Positions 52,608-61,216 of a DNA stretch of 64,000 nt are shown here, piece by piece (the stretch's first letter is position 1; every line of letters begins with the position of its first letter). The DNA is taken from assembly GCF_004217615.1 (NCBI RefSeq), contig NZ_SHLD01000001.1, positions 4,774,001 through 4,838,000 on the forward strand, in the 5' to 3' direction. The position numbers and the translations under genes were made by a program. Under the pieces are notes generated by a model, which was given only the letters and a program-made list of their open reading frames with translations, was not told where the DNA came from and did no database searches. Source of the stretch: Micromonospora kangleipakensis. Its GTDB lineage: Bacteria > Actinomycetota > Actinomycetes > Mycobacteriales > Micromonosporaceae.

Positions 52608-54056
52608 GTGACGCAGTTGTGGATCGCGGGCCAGCACGTGGCGGGGACCGGAACCTCGGTTACGGTGATCAACCCGGCGACCGAGGAGGTCGTCGCCGCC
52701 GTCGGATCCGCGGTTCTTGAGCAGGTCGATAGCGCGGTCCGTGCTGCCCGCGACGCCGCCGACGGCTGGCGGCGTACCCCGGCGGCCGAGCGGGCCGACC
52801 TTCTGCACGGGATCGCCACCTGGCTGCGTGAACACTCCGACGCCCTTGCACGGCAGATGTCGATCGAGGGCGGCAAGCCACTGATCGAGAACTCCGACGA
52901 GGTCGGCTGGTCGGCGGCCTGCTTCGACTACTACGCGGAGCTGGGCCGGCACGAGCGGGGCCGGGTGCTGCCGCCGGTGGAGGACGGACAGCTGGCGCTG
53001 GTCATCAAGGAGCCACTCGGCGTGGTCGCCGCGATCGTGCCGTGGAACTATCCGCTGCTGCTGCTCGCGTGGAAGCTCGCTCCGGCGCTTGCTGCGGGGA
53101 ACACGGTCGTGGCGAAGCCCTCGCCCTACACGCCATTGTCGACGCTGATGCTTGCCGGGGCCTTTGCCGAGCTGCCGCCGGGTGTTGTGAATCTGGTGAC
53201 GGGTGGTGCCGAGGTCGGGGAGGCCCTGGTGGTGCACCCCGGTACGGATCTGGTCGCCTTCACCGGTTCCACGGCCGCCGGGCTGCGCATCGGCGAGCTG
53301 TGCGCGCGTCAGGTCAAACGCACGCACCTGGAGTTGGGTGGCAAGGACGCCTTCATCGTCTGCGAGGACGCCGATCTCTCGGTCGCGGCACCAGGTGCCG
53401 CGTGGGCCGCGTACCTCAACGCCGGGCAGGTCTGCACCTCGGCCGAGCGGTTCTATGTCATGGACTCCGTCTACGACGAGTTCGTCGAGCGGATGGTCGC
53501 CGAGGCGGCCGCGGTCCGGCTCGGCGATCCGTTGGCGGCTGGGACCGACATGGGCCCGATGATCGCCGAAGTGCAGCGGGCGAAGGTGGAGGGCCAGCTC
53601 GCCTCGGCCCGTGACGGTGGCGCCCGCATCCTGGTCGGCGGCGATCGGGGCGGGTTCGAGCGCGGCTGGTTCCTCTCCCCGTCCGTCGTCGTGGACGCCA
53701 CCGACGACCTGCCGCTTATGCGGGAGGAGACATTCGGGCCGGTCGCGCCGATCGTGCGGGTCTCCTCGCTGGACGAGGCAATCGCCCGCGCCAACGCGCT
53801 GCCCTACGGTCTGGGCGCCAACGTCTACACCAATCGCACCGACTACGCGTATCGCTGCCTGGACGAGCTGAGAGCAGGCACGGTCTGGATCAACGATCCG
53901 CTCACCGACAACGATGCCGGGCCCTTCGGCGGCATGAAGGCGTCGGGCAACTCCCGTGAGCTGGGCCCGGAGGGTCTGGAGGCGTTCCGGGAGACCAAGC
54001 ACGTGCATTGGGACACCCGCGCCGAGCGCAAGCCCTGGTGGTACCCCTACGCGTAG
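52608..54056 (+). CDS. aldehyde dehydrogenase superfamily protein
   Basis: 482 residues from a GTG preceded by AGGAG. Catalytic Cys276 lies in NAGQVCTSAERF and the general-base Glu242 in THLELGGKDAF. IVPWNYPLLLLAWKLAPALA and FTGSTAAGLRIG form the NAD(P) fold, and GPFGGMKASGNSRELGPEG is the C-terminal signature. It oxidises an aldehyde to the acid; resemblance to betaine-aldehyde or aminobutyraldehyde-type enzymes is general and the substrate cannot be named. No choline or polyamine genes are adjacent. Monocistronic. Confidence 0.92.
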   Translation: MTQLWIAGQHVAGTGTSVTVINPATEEVVAAVGSAVLEQVDSAVRAARDAADGWRRTPAAERADLLHGIATWLREHSDALARQMSIEGGKPLIENSDEVGWSAACFDYYAELGRHERGRVLPPVEDGQLALVIKEPLGVVAAIVPWNYPLLLLAWKLAPALAAGNTVVAKPSPYTPLSTLMLAGAFAELPPGVVNLVTGGAEVGEALVVHPGTDLVAFTGSTAAGLRIGELCARQVKRTHLELGGKDAFIVCEDADLSVAAPGAAWAAYLNAGQVCTSAERFYVMDSVYDEFVERMVAEAAAVRLGDPLAAGTDMGPMIAEVQRAKVEGQLASARDGGARILVGGDRGGFERGWFLSPSVVVDATDDLPLMREETFGPVAPIVRVSSLDEAIARANALPYGLGANVYTNRTDYAYRCLDELRAGTVWINDPLTDNDAGPFGGMKASGNSRELGPEGLEAFRETKHVHWDTRAERKPWWYPYA

Positions 54057-54232
54057 GGAACTGCGCTACGAGCCACCGCGCTGCGCAGGCAGGCCTCGAT
54101 TACGTGCCTCGATCTCCTACGGAAGCAGTTCACTGTGGCAACGTCGGCCATCGGTGATGAAGGAGGGTGGCTCCCTCATCCGCCTCACCCTGCCGCGTCC
54201 CCGGTCCGGACGCCTGATGAAGGGATTCGGGG

Positions 54233-54394
54233 GTGGTGCTCGCGCTGCTCGACGTGGTCGCGCTCACCGAGCCCAATCTGTTCGCGAACCGGGCCGGCGT
54301 CGGCATGGGCATCCTGCTCCTCGCCGGGCTCGTCCGGGCAGCGGCGCGGGGCGTGGCCGCCGGAACCAGTGGGCCGCCCGCCCGGAAGCGCTAA
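54233..54394 (+). CDS. possible small membrane protein
   Basis: 53 codons from a GTG: VVLALLDVVALTEPNLFANR, AGVGMGILLLAGLVRAAARG and a basic tail. GAAGGGA lies upstream. One or two short hydrophobic stretches are visible. It could also be the C-terminus of a lost membrane protein. The upstream 54057-54232 has no gene. Confidence 0.45.
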   Translation: MVLALLDVVALTEPNLFANRAGVGMGILLLAGLVRAAARGVAAGTSGPPARKR

Positions 54395-54522
54395 CTGCAC
54401 CAACGAGGGGCTGCGGTACGTGGTCCACCTGACGCGACCCGCCGCATTGTTCTGGCGGCTCGGCGCACGGGGCCGGCCCGGTTGGAGTCCGGGCCGGCCC
54501 CGGGTGGTGGGGTGGGTGTGCG

Positions 54523-57363
54523 TTACGGCGCGGGGACGCCGTCGAGGATGCCCACCGCGTCGGTGCCCGGGGTGACGACGAGCTTGCGGGTGAGGGTGTA
54601 GGAGCCACCCGCCGGCACGTCGACGTTGAACCGACTCATCACCCAATTGCCCGTGGCATAGACGTCGAAGGCGCTGGCCGGCGTGCCGTAGACGAGACCG
54701 AAGACCTGCGGGTCGGTCCCGGTCATGCCGATGTACGGCTTGGTCGGGGCGTACGCCGCCGTCGCACCCGGCATCACGATGCCGGCGCCCGGGATGACAC
54801 TGGCCTGGCCGGCCGCGTCGTGGTCCATCGCGTCACCGGTCCACACGCTGAGTGGAGCCCAGCCGGAGTTGCTCAGCTCCGTCGAGACCGTGGCGAAGTT
54901 GTCGCCCGGCTTCAGCGTGTACGTCGTCGTCGCCGTCAGACCCGTGAAGCCCTTGACCGGCCCGGACACCCGGACGACGGCCTTGTCGCCGGTCGCCTGG
55001 ACGATCTGGACGTCGGTCGCCGCCACCGACCGGATGTCCCACGCGCTACCGCCGGTCGGCTGGGTCGCCGAGACGTAGGGCAGGTTGATCCAGTCGAACT
55101 GGTCGGCCATGCCGCGGACGGCGATGTCGACCGGCTTGCCGCGGGTGCCACCGGAGAGCTGCGAGTCGTTGTAGGCGTCGGCGATCGCCATCGAGAGCTT
55201 GTCGTTCTCGAGCATGACGTCGCCGTAGCCCGCCTCGACCAGACCCGAGCCGATCTGCTTGCCGTAGCTCGCCTCGACCGTGACTGGGCTCAGCGCGACG
55301 TCGGCGACGTCGCTGCCCGCCGCCGGCACGGTGACCGTGCCGGTGGCCGTCTGGTAGCCCAGCTTGGACACCCGGACGTCGTACTGACCGGTCGGGGCCT
55401 TGACGAGGTACTTGCCCTGGGCGTCGGTGCTCGTGGTCGCGACCACCGTGCCGGCCTGCTCGAGGGCAACTCGGGCACCGGAGACGGCGGCGCCGCCCGC
55501 GGTGATCGTGCCGGCCGCGCGAGCGGCGTCCGGGACGGCCGCGTCGTGCAGGTCGACCTCATCGGCCCACTTCGCGATGTTGCGGGTGGGGTCGCCACCG
55601 GCGGTCGCGTAGTCGGTCAGGTGGTAGAAGCTGAACTGCTTGGTGGCACCGGGCGCCATCGTGGCGTCGTAGTAGAGACCCTCGACGTAGCCGTACGCAC
55701 CGACCGCGGTCGGCGTGTCCAGTGCCCACGCGAGACCGTGGGCGGCCTGGCCGTTCGTGGTGGCCGCGTCAGCACCGACGTAGACGTAGTTCCCGGTCCA
55801 GCCCGAGGTCTTCAGACCCGCGTTGATGCCGCTGAACCCGGGGATCCGGCCGTTGTCGACCGAGCTGTCGGGGTCGATCATGTAGTTGAAGTAGCCCTGG
55901 TAGCCCGTCGTGCCGGTGTTGGTCAGCTCGACCGTCATCTTCACGATCGGAGCGTCGGGCAGGGTCTCGTAGCGGACCTGCGCCTTGATGGCCGGGTTCG
56001 CCCGGTACTGACCGTTGCCGACCACGGCAGCGCCGTCGACCGCGAGGTCGGGCAGGTCGAGCTGTTCGTTCGGCCGGTCCCACGAGTCGGGCGGCGTGAG
56101 GCTCGGACGCAGCAGCATCTCGCCCCAGTCGAGGGTCTCGGCGCCGTTGGCGTCGTTGAGCATGAGGTCCGACAGCGCGCCCTGGCCCAGACCGCCGACG
56201 CCGTTGTTGCCGCCGACGCCGTTGTTGCCGGCGGCGTACGGCGTCACGGACGCCCGGATCTTGTCGTTGGCCAGGTAGTAGTACTCCTTGCCCGTGACGA
56301 CGTCCGTGCGCGTGCTGCCGTTGCCGTAGTCCGGCGCGTACGTCGACTTGCCGGCGACCGGGTGGGTCACCTTGATCAGCTCCAGGTCGGCCGTCGCGTT
56401 GCCGGTGGTGCCGACCGTGACGCTGGACGCCGAGCGGTCGTCGGCGATCAGGCCGCGCTTGGCCGCCGTGACGGTCCAGGTCGACGCCGGCAGGCCGATC
56501 CGGTAGTGGCCCTTGGCGTCGGTGCTGGTCACCGCGGTGTCCTGACCGGCGGCGACGGCGGTGACCTTCGCGCCGGCGATCGGAGCGCCCGTCTCCGGGT
56601 CGCTGACCGTGCCGGTCACGGTCTCCCAGCGCTGCGCGGACTCGCCGCCCGGCACGTAGGCGTAGAGGTTGCCGTCCCAGGCGCCCGTCACGACGGTGTT
56701 GCCGCTGACGGCCGGGCCGGCGCCCACCCAGGTGCCGGTCTCGTGGCTCCACAGGATCTGGCCGGTGTCGGTGGCCAGGGCGTAGAACTTGCCGTTGTTG
56801 GCGCCGACGAAGAGCGTGTCGCCGGCCGCGACCGGGCTGGACATGACGCCACCGTGGTAGATGTCGCCGGGCAGCGCCCGCTCCCAGAAGACGTTGCCGG
56901 TCTGAGCGTCGAGGGCGACGACGGCGCCGCTCGGGAAGCCCATGTAGACGACGCCGTCCTTGACGGCCGCGGCGCTCGGGGTCGAGCCGCTCGAGACGAG
57001 CGAGGAGCGCGAGCTCCGGTAGGTCCACAGCGTCGCGCCGGTCTTGGCGTCACGGGCGGCGATGCCGTTGTTGGCGCCGATGAAGACCTTGCCCTCGGCC
57101 GCGGTCGGTACGCCGTCCTGCCAGCTGCCGAGCGACTCGGCTCCGGTCCACTTGCGGGCGCCGGTGGCCAGGTCGTAGGCGAGCACGCGGTCGGCGGTCT
57201 CGTTGCCGACGTACACGGTGCCGTCCATGACGGCGGGCGTGCCGTCACTCATGGTCGCGCCGGACATCGGGGAGGCCCAGATCTGCGCGCCGGTGCGGGT
57301 GTCGAGCGCCTTGAGGACGCCCTGGCTGCCAATGCCAAAGCGGGCCTGGTAGGGCCAGAGCAC
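54523..57363 (-). CDS. C-terminal part of giant secreted PQQ-propeller/phosphoesterase protein
   Basis: About 946 residues in the same frame as the next entry, separated from it by a single TAG at 57406-57408. It continues the propeller (LKALDTRTGAQIWASP, LYAYVPGGESAQRWETV). Two carboxypeptidase-regulatory-like domains follow (PETGAPIAGAKVTAVAAG..; GGAAVSGARVALEQAGTVVA) and two large beta-rich domains end at VGILDGVPAP. No ribosome site or signal peptide precedes it, so it can be made only by read-through or is dead. Originally one protein of about 1,570 residues with 57406-59241. Confidence 0.7.
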   Translation of the reverse strand: MLWPYQARFGIGSQGVLKALDTRTGAQIWASPMSGATMSDGTPAVMDGTVYVGNETADRVLAYDLATGARKWTGAESLGSWQDGVPTAAEGKVFIGANNGIAARDAKTGATLWTYRSSRSSLVSSGSTPSAAAVKDGVVYMGFPSGAVVALDAQTGNVFWERALPGDIYHGGVMSSPVAAGDTLFVGANNGKFYALATDTGQILWSHETGTWVGAGPAVSGNTVVTGAWDGNLYAYVPGGESAQRWETVTGTVSDPETGAPIAGAKVTAVAAGQDTAVTSTDAKGHYRIGLPASTWTVTAAKRGLIADDRSASSVTVGTTGNATADLELIKVTHPVAGKSTYAPDYGNGSTRTDVVTGKEYYYLANDKIRASVTPYAAGNNGVGGNNGVGGLGQGALSDLMLNDANGAETLDWGEMLLRPSLTPPDSWDRPNEQLDLPDLAVDGAAVVGNGQYRANPAIKAQVRYETLPDAPIVKMTVELTNTGTTGYQGYFNYMIDPDSSVDNGRIPGFSGINAGLKTSGWTGNYVYVGADAATTNGQAAHGLAWALDTPTAVGAYGYVEGLYYDATMAPGATKQFSFYHLTDYATAGGDPTRNIAKWADEVDLHDAAVPDAARAAGTITAGGAAVSGARVALEQAGTVVATTSTDAQGKYLVKAPTGQYDVRVSKLGYQTATGTVTVPAAGSDVADVALSPVTVEASYGKQIGSGLVEAGYGDVMLENDKLSMAIADAYNDSQLSGGTRGKPVDIAVRGMADQFDWINLPYVSATQPTGGSAWDIRSVAATDVQIVQATGDKAVVRVSGPVKGFTGLTATTTYTLKPGDNFATVSTELSNSGWAPLSVWTGDAMDHDAAGQASVIPGAGIVMPGATAAYAPTKPYIGMTGTDPQVFGLVYGTPASAFDVYATGNWVMSRFNVDVPAGGSYTLTRKLVVTPGTDAVGILDGVPAP

Positions 57364-57405
57364 GGTGTGGCCGGAGACGGCCGGCGAGTAGTAGCCGTAG
57401 GTGCG

Positions 57406-59241
57406 CTAGTTGTTCGGGGCCGCCGCCTGCTCGGGCACGGCCTTCCAGCGCAGCTCGCCGGTCACAGCGTCCACGGCGTAGAGCTCCGAGCCGAGGGTCG
57501 GTGCGAAGATCAGGCCGTCGCCGTAGGCGAGGCTGCCGTGGATCGACTGCGGCACCTCGAAGTTCCACAGCTCCTTGCCGTTCTTGAGCTGGACGGCGTG
57601 GATCCGGCTGTTGCCGTCGCCGTTCTCGTCGCGGGTGCCCGCGTAGACGACGCCGTCGTGGATGACCGGCGACCCGGTGAGAAAGGTGCCGTTGGTGCGG
57701 AAGCTCCAGGCCAGGCGGCGGCCAGCCTCCTGCGCCGGCGCGACACCGGAGTGGGCCTCGTTGCCGTGGTGCTGGTCCCAGTCGCCGCCGGCGACCGGCT
57801 CGAGCGCCGACTCGTCGGTGAGGGTGAAGTCCGCCGACTTGGTCCAGGTCTTGCCCGCCGCGTCGACCACCTTCACGTCGATGCTGTGCTCACCGACCGT
57901 CTGCAGGCTGTCGGGCAGGTTGCTCTGCCAGGTGAACTCGCCGCTGTGGTGCAGCGGCATCCAGTTCTTGTCGCCGGCGATCCGGTAGCGCGCCGAGACG
58001 ACCTCGTCGCCGGTGTCGTAGGCGTTGATCTGGATGCCCGGGAACTTCGCGGCCGGCACCTTCGAGCCCGGCGCGGGGCTGACGATGGTGAGGTGCTCGT
58101 TCTCGCCGTACATCCGGAACGGGTTGTCGAAGCCCGGACCCGCCATGTGGATGTAGCGGAAGCCGCGGGGCGCGTTGTCGATCGTGTAGGAGCTCGACAC
58201 GGTCTGGATGTGCTTGGCGGTCGAGGCGAACGCCGAGTGGTTCTCGACGTGGTTGGAATGCTCGTGGCCGACCAGGATCAGCTGCGCCTTGTAGTGCTCG
58301 AGCACGTCACCGAAGGCGTCGTATGTCGACGGCGAGCCGAACGGGACGTTCATCGGCTGGTGGGTAAGGACGACGACCTCGATGTCGTTGGTCGGATCGT
58401 CGTCGAGCGGAACGCTCGCGGCGAGGTCGTCCTTGAGCCAGTTCAGCTCCTCGTCGAACGGCGCCGAGCCGTTGTTCTCGAGCACCACGAAGTGCCGGTT
58501 GCCGTAGTTGAACGAGTACCACTCCGGGCCGACGTTCTTGCGATAGTTGTCGATCTTGTCCGCGTACGCCGACCCGCTCGCGTACTCGTGGTTGCCGACG
58601 GCCGGCCACGCGCCGACGGCCGACTGCTGGGTGCCGCGACGATACGTGTCGAACTGTCCCTGGCTGGCGTCGTTGGTGAGGTCGCCGCTGACCGCGATGA
58701 AGCGCAGGTCGGTGCCCGTGGAGTTGATCTCGCGGATCTGGTCGGGCAGCTGCGCGTTGACGTGCGGGTCAGCGATGTTGGCCCAGGAGAAGGTGTCGCC
58801 GTCGGAGAGGCCGTCACGGACGAGCGCGAAGTCCGCGGTCGGCGTGGCGTCGTCAGCGAGCTGGCCGAGGTTGGCCCAGAACCTCGGCTCCTTGTACTGG
58901 TCCAGGCCGAACCGGTAGCCCCGCGGCTGGCCGGCCCACACGATGTCCGACTTGCGACGGTCGATGGAGATCGTCAGCGAGTAGGAGCCGTCGGCGGCGG
59001 TCGTGGTGGCGACCTTGCCGTCGGAGACGCGCACGCCGGCCAGGCCGACCTCGTCGGGGTTGCGCTGGCCGTCGCCGTTGGCGTCGACGTACACGACGCC
59101 GCTGACGGTGGCCTCCGGCGGGTCGATGGCGGCCGCCGCGTACGACGTGAGCGGGCCCGCCACGACGCTGGCGGCGAGCCCCAGCGTGGTGGCGTACAGG
59201 ACGACGCGCAGGCGCGCGCGTGTCCAGGTGAACGCGGACAT
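57406..59241 (-). CDS. N-terminal part of giant secreted metallophosphoesterase
   Basis: About 611 residues from the ATG at 59241 (AAGGAT upstream). A Sec signal peptide spans about 1-37. A Cna-B/SdrD-like beta domain with VVYVDANGDGQRNPDEVGLA (calcium-binding-like) comes first. Then a calcineurin-like phosphoesterase: IADPHVN, VSGDLTND, VGNHEYASG, LTHQPMN and LVGHEHSNH supply all metal ligands. The propeller begins near residue 520. The frame ends at an amber codon (57406) after QAAAPNN, while the same frame continues downstream. If terminated here the protein would still contain the whole phosphoesterase. It lies 35 bases downstream of the HupE-like gene, so one operon. Confidence 0.85.
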   Translation of the reverse strand: MSAFTWTRARLRVVLYATTLGLAASVVAGPLTSYAAAAIDPPEATVSGVVYVDANGDGQRNPDEVGLAGVRVSDGKVATTTAADGSYSLTISIDRRKSDIVWAGQPRGYRFGLDQYKEPRFWANLGQLADDATPTADFALVRDGLSDGDTFSWANIADPHVNAQLPDQIREINSTGTDLRFIAVSGDLTNDASQGQFDTYRRGTQQSAVGAWPAVGNHEYASGSAYADKIDNYRKNVGPEWYSFNYGNRHFVVLENNGSAPFDEELNWLKDDLAASVPLDDDPTNDIEVVVLTHQPMNVPFGSPSTYDAFGDVLEHYKAQLILVGHEHSNHVENHSAFASTAKHIQTVSSSYTIDNAPRGFRYIHMAGPGFDNPFRMYGENEHLTIVSPAPGSKVPAAKFPGIQINAYDTGDEVVSARYRIAGDKNWMPLHHSGEFTWQSNLPDSLQTVGEHSIDVKVVDAAGKTWTKSADFTLTDESALEPVAGGDWDQHHGNEAHSGVAPAQEAGRRLAWSFRTNGTFLTGSPVIHDGVVYAGTRDENGDGNSRIHAVQLKNGKELWNFEVPQSIHGSLAYGDGLIFAPTLGSELYAVDAVTGELRWKAVPEQAAAPNN

Positions 59242-59276
59242 CGGGATCCTTCGGGGTGGGGGGCGGGAGGTGGGTG

Positions 59277-60413
59277 TCAGGTCAGGAGCGGGGAGCGTTC
59301 GACGAACCAGACCAGACCGGCACCGGCGACGGCGACGGTCGCCGCGACGGTGCCGAGCGTGAGGGCGCGAGCGGCGACCGGCGTGGTCGCGGCCCTGCGC
59401 AGGAACAGCAGCGCCGGGAAGGTGAGCGCGATGATCGTCAACTGGGCGAGTTCGATGCCGACGTTGAAGGAGACCAGGTCGGCCAGCGTCGAGGCCGACA
59501 GCGGCCCGTCGACGCTGAGCGCGCCCGCGAAGCCGAGCCCGTGCAGCAGCCCGAAGCCGAAGACCACGGGCAGCCGGTGGCTCGTCCTCGGCGAGAGCAG
59601 GTTGCCGAGCGCGACGAACGCGATCGACAGCGCGATGAGCGGCTCGACGATCCACCCGGGCACGCTGACCCAGCCGATCGCGGCCAGCACCAGGGTCACC
59701 GAGTGTGCGACCGTGAAGGCCGTGGCGACCTCGACGACGTCGCGCAGCCGCTTCGCGCCCAGCAGCAGCGCCAGCAGGAACAGCACGTGGTCGAGCCCGA
59801 AGAGCAGGTGCTCCGCCCCGAGCCGGACGAACCGCGGGATCTCGCTGAGCAGGTTGGTGCGCCCCACCGTGACGCTGGTGCGGGCGGTGTCGAGCAACGT
59901 CGAACCGCGGCGGCCGTCGATGTCGTAGGCCACCATCGTGGTGGTGTCGTCGATGACGCCGTCGGACGCGCGGAAGATGTCGCTGCGGACGGTGAGCGCG
60001 CCGGACGCCGGGCAGTCGTAGGCGAGCGCGACCCGCACCGCGCCGGAGTCGGCGAGTTCGACGCGGGCGTCGTCCTCAGCGGTGCACCCGATCGAGCCGC
60101 GGCTCAGCCGCAGCCGCCCGCCGACGTACGCCGCCACGTCGCTCGCGTGCGCGTCCAGCGAACTGCGCCGCACCTCGGTCGGCACCTCGGCGGCCGCGCC
60201 GTCCACGCCGACCGCGTCCGGGCTCAGGGCACCGTCGAGACTCAGCAGCCGGGCGAGGACGTCGTACTCCACGTCGACGACAGCCGCGACGCCGTCGCCC
60301 TGGCTGCTCAGGTCGACCGCGACCGAGGTCGCGCGGACGTGCGCCTGCGCCGGAGCGGCGACGAGGAACATGGCAACAAGGGCGGCGAGGAACGCCAGCA
60401 GACGCACAGGCAA
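59277..60413 (-). CDS. HupE/UreJ-like membrane protein (putative metal permease)
   Basis: 378 residues. Signal peptide about 1-24 (AAPAQA). Residues 25-190 form an exported beta-rich domain with two cysteines (IGCTAED, AYDCPAS). A HupE/UreJ_2 membrane domain follows: GLDHVLFLLALLLGAKRL, VATAFTVAHSVTLVLA, FGFGLLHGLGFAGAL and SFNVGIELAQLTIIALTF. The His/Asp/Glu residues in the helices suit Ni or Co binding, as in HupE and UreJ. TTG at 60413 is used; a GTG two codons later is possible. Probable operon with the phosphoesterase, which needs metal ions. Confidence 0.85.
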   Translation of the reverse strand: MPVRLLAFLAALVAMFLVAAPAQAHVRATSVAVDLSSQGDGVAAVVDVEYDVLARLLSLDGALSPDAVGVDGAAAEVPTEVRRSSLDAHASDVAAYVGGRLRLSRGSIGCTAEDDARVELADSGAVRVALAYDCPASGALTVRSDIFRASDGVIDDTTTMVAYDIDGRRGSTLLDTARTSVTVGRTNLLSEIPRFVRLGAEHLLFGLDHVLFLLALLLGAKRLRDVVEVATAFTVAHSVTLVLAAIGWVSVPGWIVEPLIALSIAFVALGNLLSPRTSHRLPVVFGFGLLHGLGFAGALSVDGPLSASTLADLVSFNVGIELAQLTIIALTFPALLFLRRAATTPVAARALTLGTVAATVAVAGAGLVWFVERSPLLT

Positions 60414-60538
60414 TCACTTCCGTCGTGTGTGTGGGGGGGGGAACGGCGGTGGTTCCCCAAACCCTGCAGTGCTCGCTCCACACCCGGCAACTCAAGACGG
60501 CCCAATTCACCGAACCTTCCGCTGCCGATCACCCATCG

Positions 60539-60590
60539 GCCGAAAGCCGGGTTTCTGAGCGCCGAAAGCCGGGTTCGGCCCGGCTACGAG
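60539..60590. repeat. short direct repeats plus hairpin upstream of 60595 gene
   Basis: GCCGAAAGCCGGGTT occurs at 60539-60553 and 60561-60575, a 22-bp period. The second copy runs into AGCCGGG-TTCGG-CCCGGCT, a 7-bp hairpin. They lie directly before the GTG at 60595 and occupy the space where a ribosome site should be. Confidence 0.6.
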
Positions 60591-60594
60591 GCCC

Positions 60595-61065
60595 GTGTAC
60601 GAAGCCCTGCGCCTGGTGCAGAACATGGTGGAGAACGAGCTGGATCTCGCGCGGATCCAGCGCATCCGGGCGTACTACCACCGCCGGCTGGCCGGCGAGC
60701 ACGACTTCTTCGCCGACGCGGTGCAGGGCGAGGGCAACATGCGGGCGACCTGGGCGGCGGTCGGTAACGCGCCCCGGCGGGCGCAGCTGTTGCTGACTAC
60801 GGCGGCGATGGTGGGCGCGGTGAACGCGCTGCTGGTGGGGCTCGCGGTCACGCTGCTGGCCAGGCTCGCGGGGCTGTCGTCCGCGTTCGCGATCGGCGTC
60901 GGCACCGTTTTCGCTCTGCTGGCCTTCGCCGCCCAGGTCGCCTACATCAACCGCGAGTCCGGCAAGAAGAAGATCGTCCTGGCCCGCTCCGTGCACAACG
61001 ACCGACTCATCGATGTACCTCGATTGACATCCATCCGACGGCTGGGCTCGCGCGTCACCGCCTGA
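60595..61065 (+). CDS. small two-helix membrane protein
   Basis: 156 residues from a GTG without a clear ribosome site, so the first few residues may have been lost. A soluble helical part (VYEALRLVQNMVENELDLAR, IQRIRAYYHRRLAGEHDFF) precedes two adjacent membrane helices (LLLTTAAMVGAVNALLVGLA and FAIGVGTVFALLAFAAQVAY), then a basic tail. It looks like a helical-hairpin membrane anchor. Function unknown; convergent with the RTX gene. Confidence 0.65.
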   Translation: MYEALRLVQNMVENELDLARIQRIRAYYHRRLAGEHDFFADAVQGEGNMRATWAAVGNAPRRAQLLLTTAAMVGAVNALLVGLAVTLLARLAGLSSAFAIGVGTVFALLAFAAQVAYINRESGKKKIVLARSVHNDRLIDVPRLTSIRRLGSRVTA

Positions 61066-61162
61066 GCACGTCCGGAGGCGGCGGTCGCGAAGAACGTCAT
61101 GGTGTTGCCGGCCGACCAGTCATTCTCGGCCGCACCCGCACCGAGGACACCCTGACACCACG

Positions 61163-61203
61163 CGGTGGTGCCCGTGACCGTGTACGGTTCACGGGCACCA
61201 CCG
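61163..61203. terminator. long perfect hairpin between convergent genes
   Basis: A perfect 15-bp inverted repeat CGGTGGTGCCCGTGA (61163-61177) and its complement (61189-61203) with an 11-base loop lies 14 bases past the RTX stop codons (TAG then TAA) and about 100 past the convergent gene. This is a textbook site for a bidirectional terminator. A caution: the minus strand here also reads TVTGTTAWCQGVLGAGAAEN, a protein-like fragment. Confidence 0.6.
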
Positions 61204-61216
61204 GTCATGTCGGTTA

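Noticed and set aside
54820..59928. A 1,702-codon plus-strand frame opposite the giant phosphoesterase
   Set aside because: Composition is almost only Arg, Val, Gly, Ala and Asp, the mirror of GC-biased coding; the minus strand carries unmistakable domains.
60942..61205. Short minus ORF just after the RTX stop (TVTGTTAWCQGVLGAGAAEN)
   Set aside because: The first 34 residues look protein-like but it then enters the antisense of the 60595 gene; more likely a fragment overlapping the hairpin.
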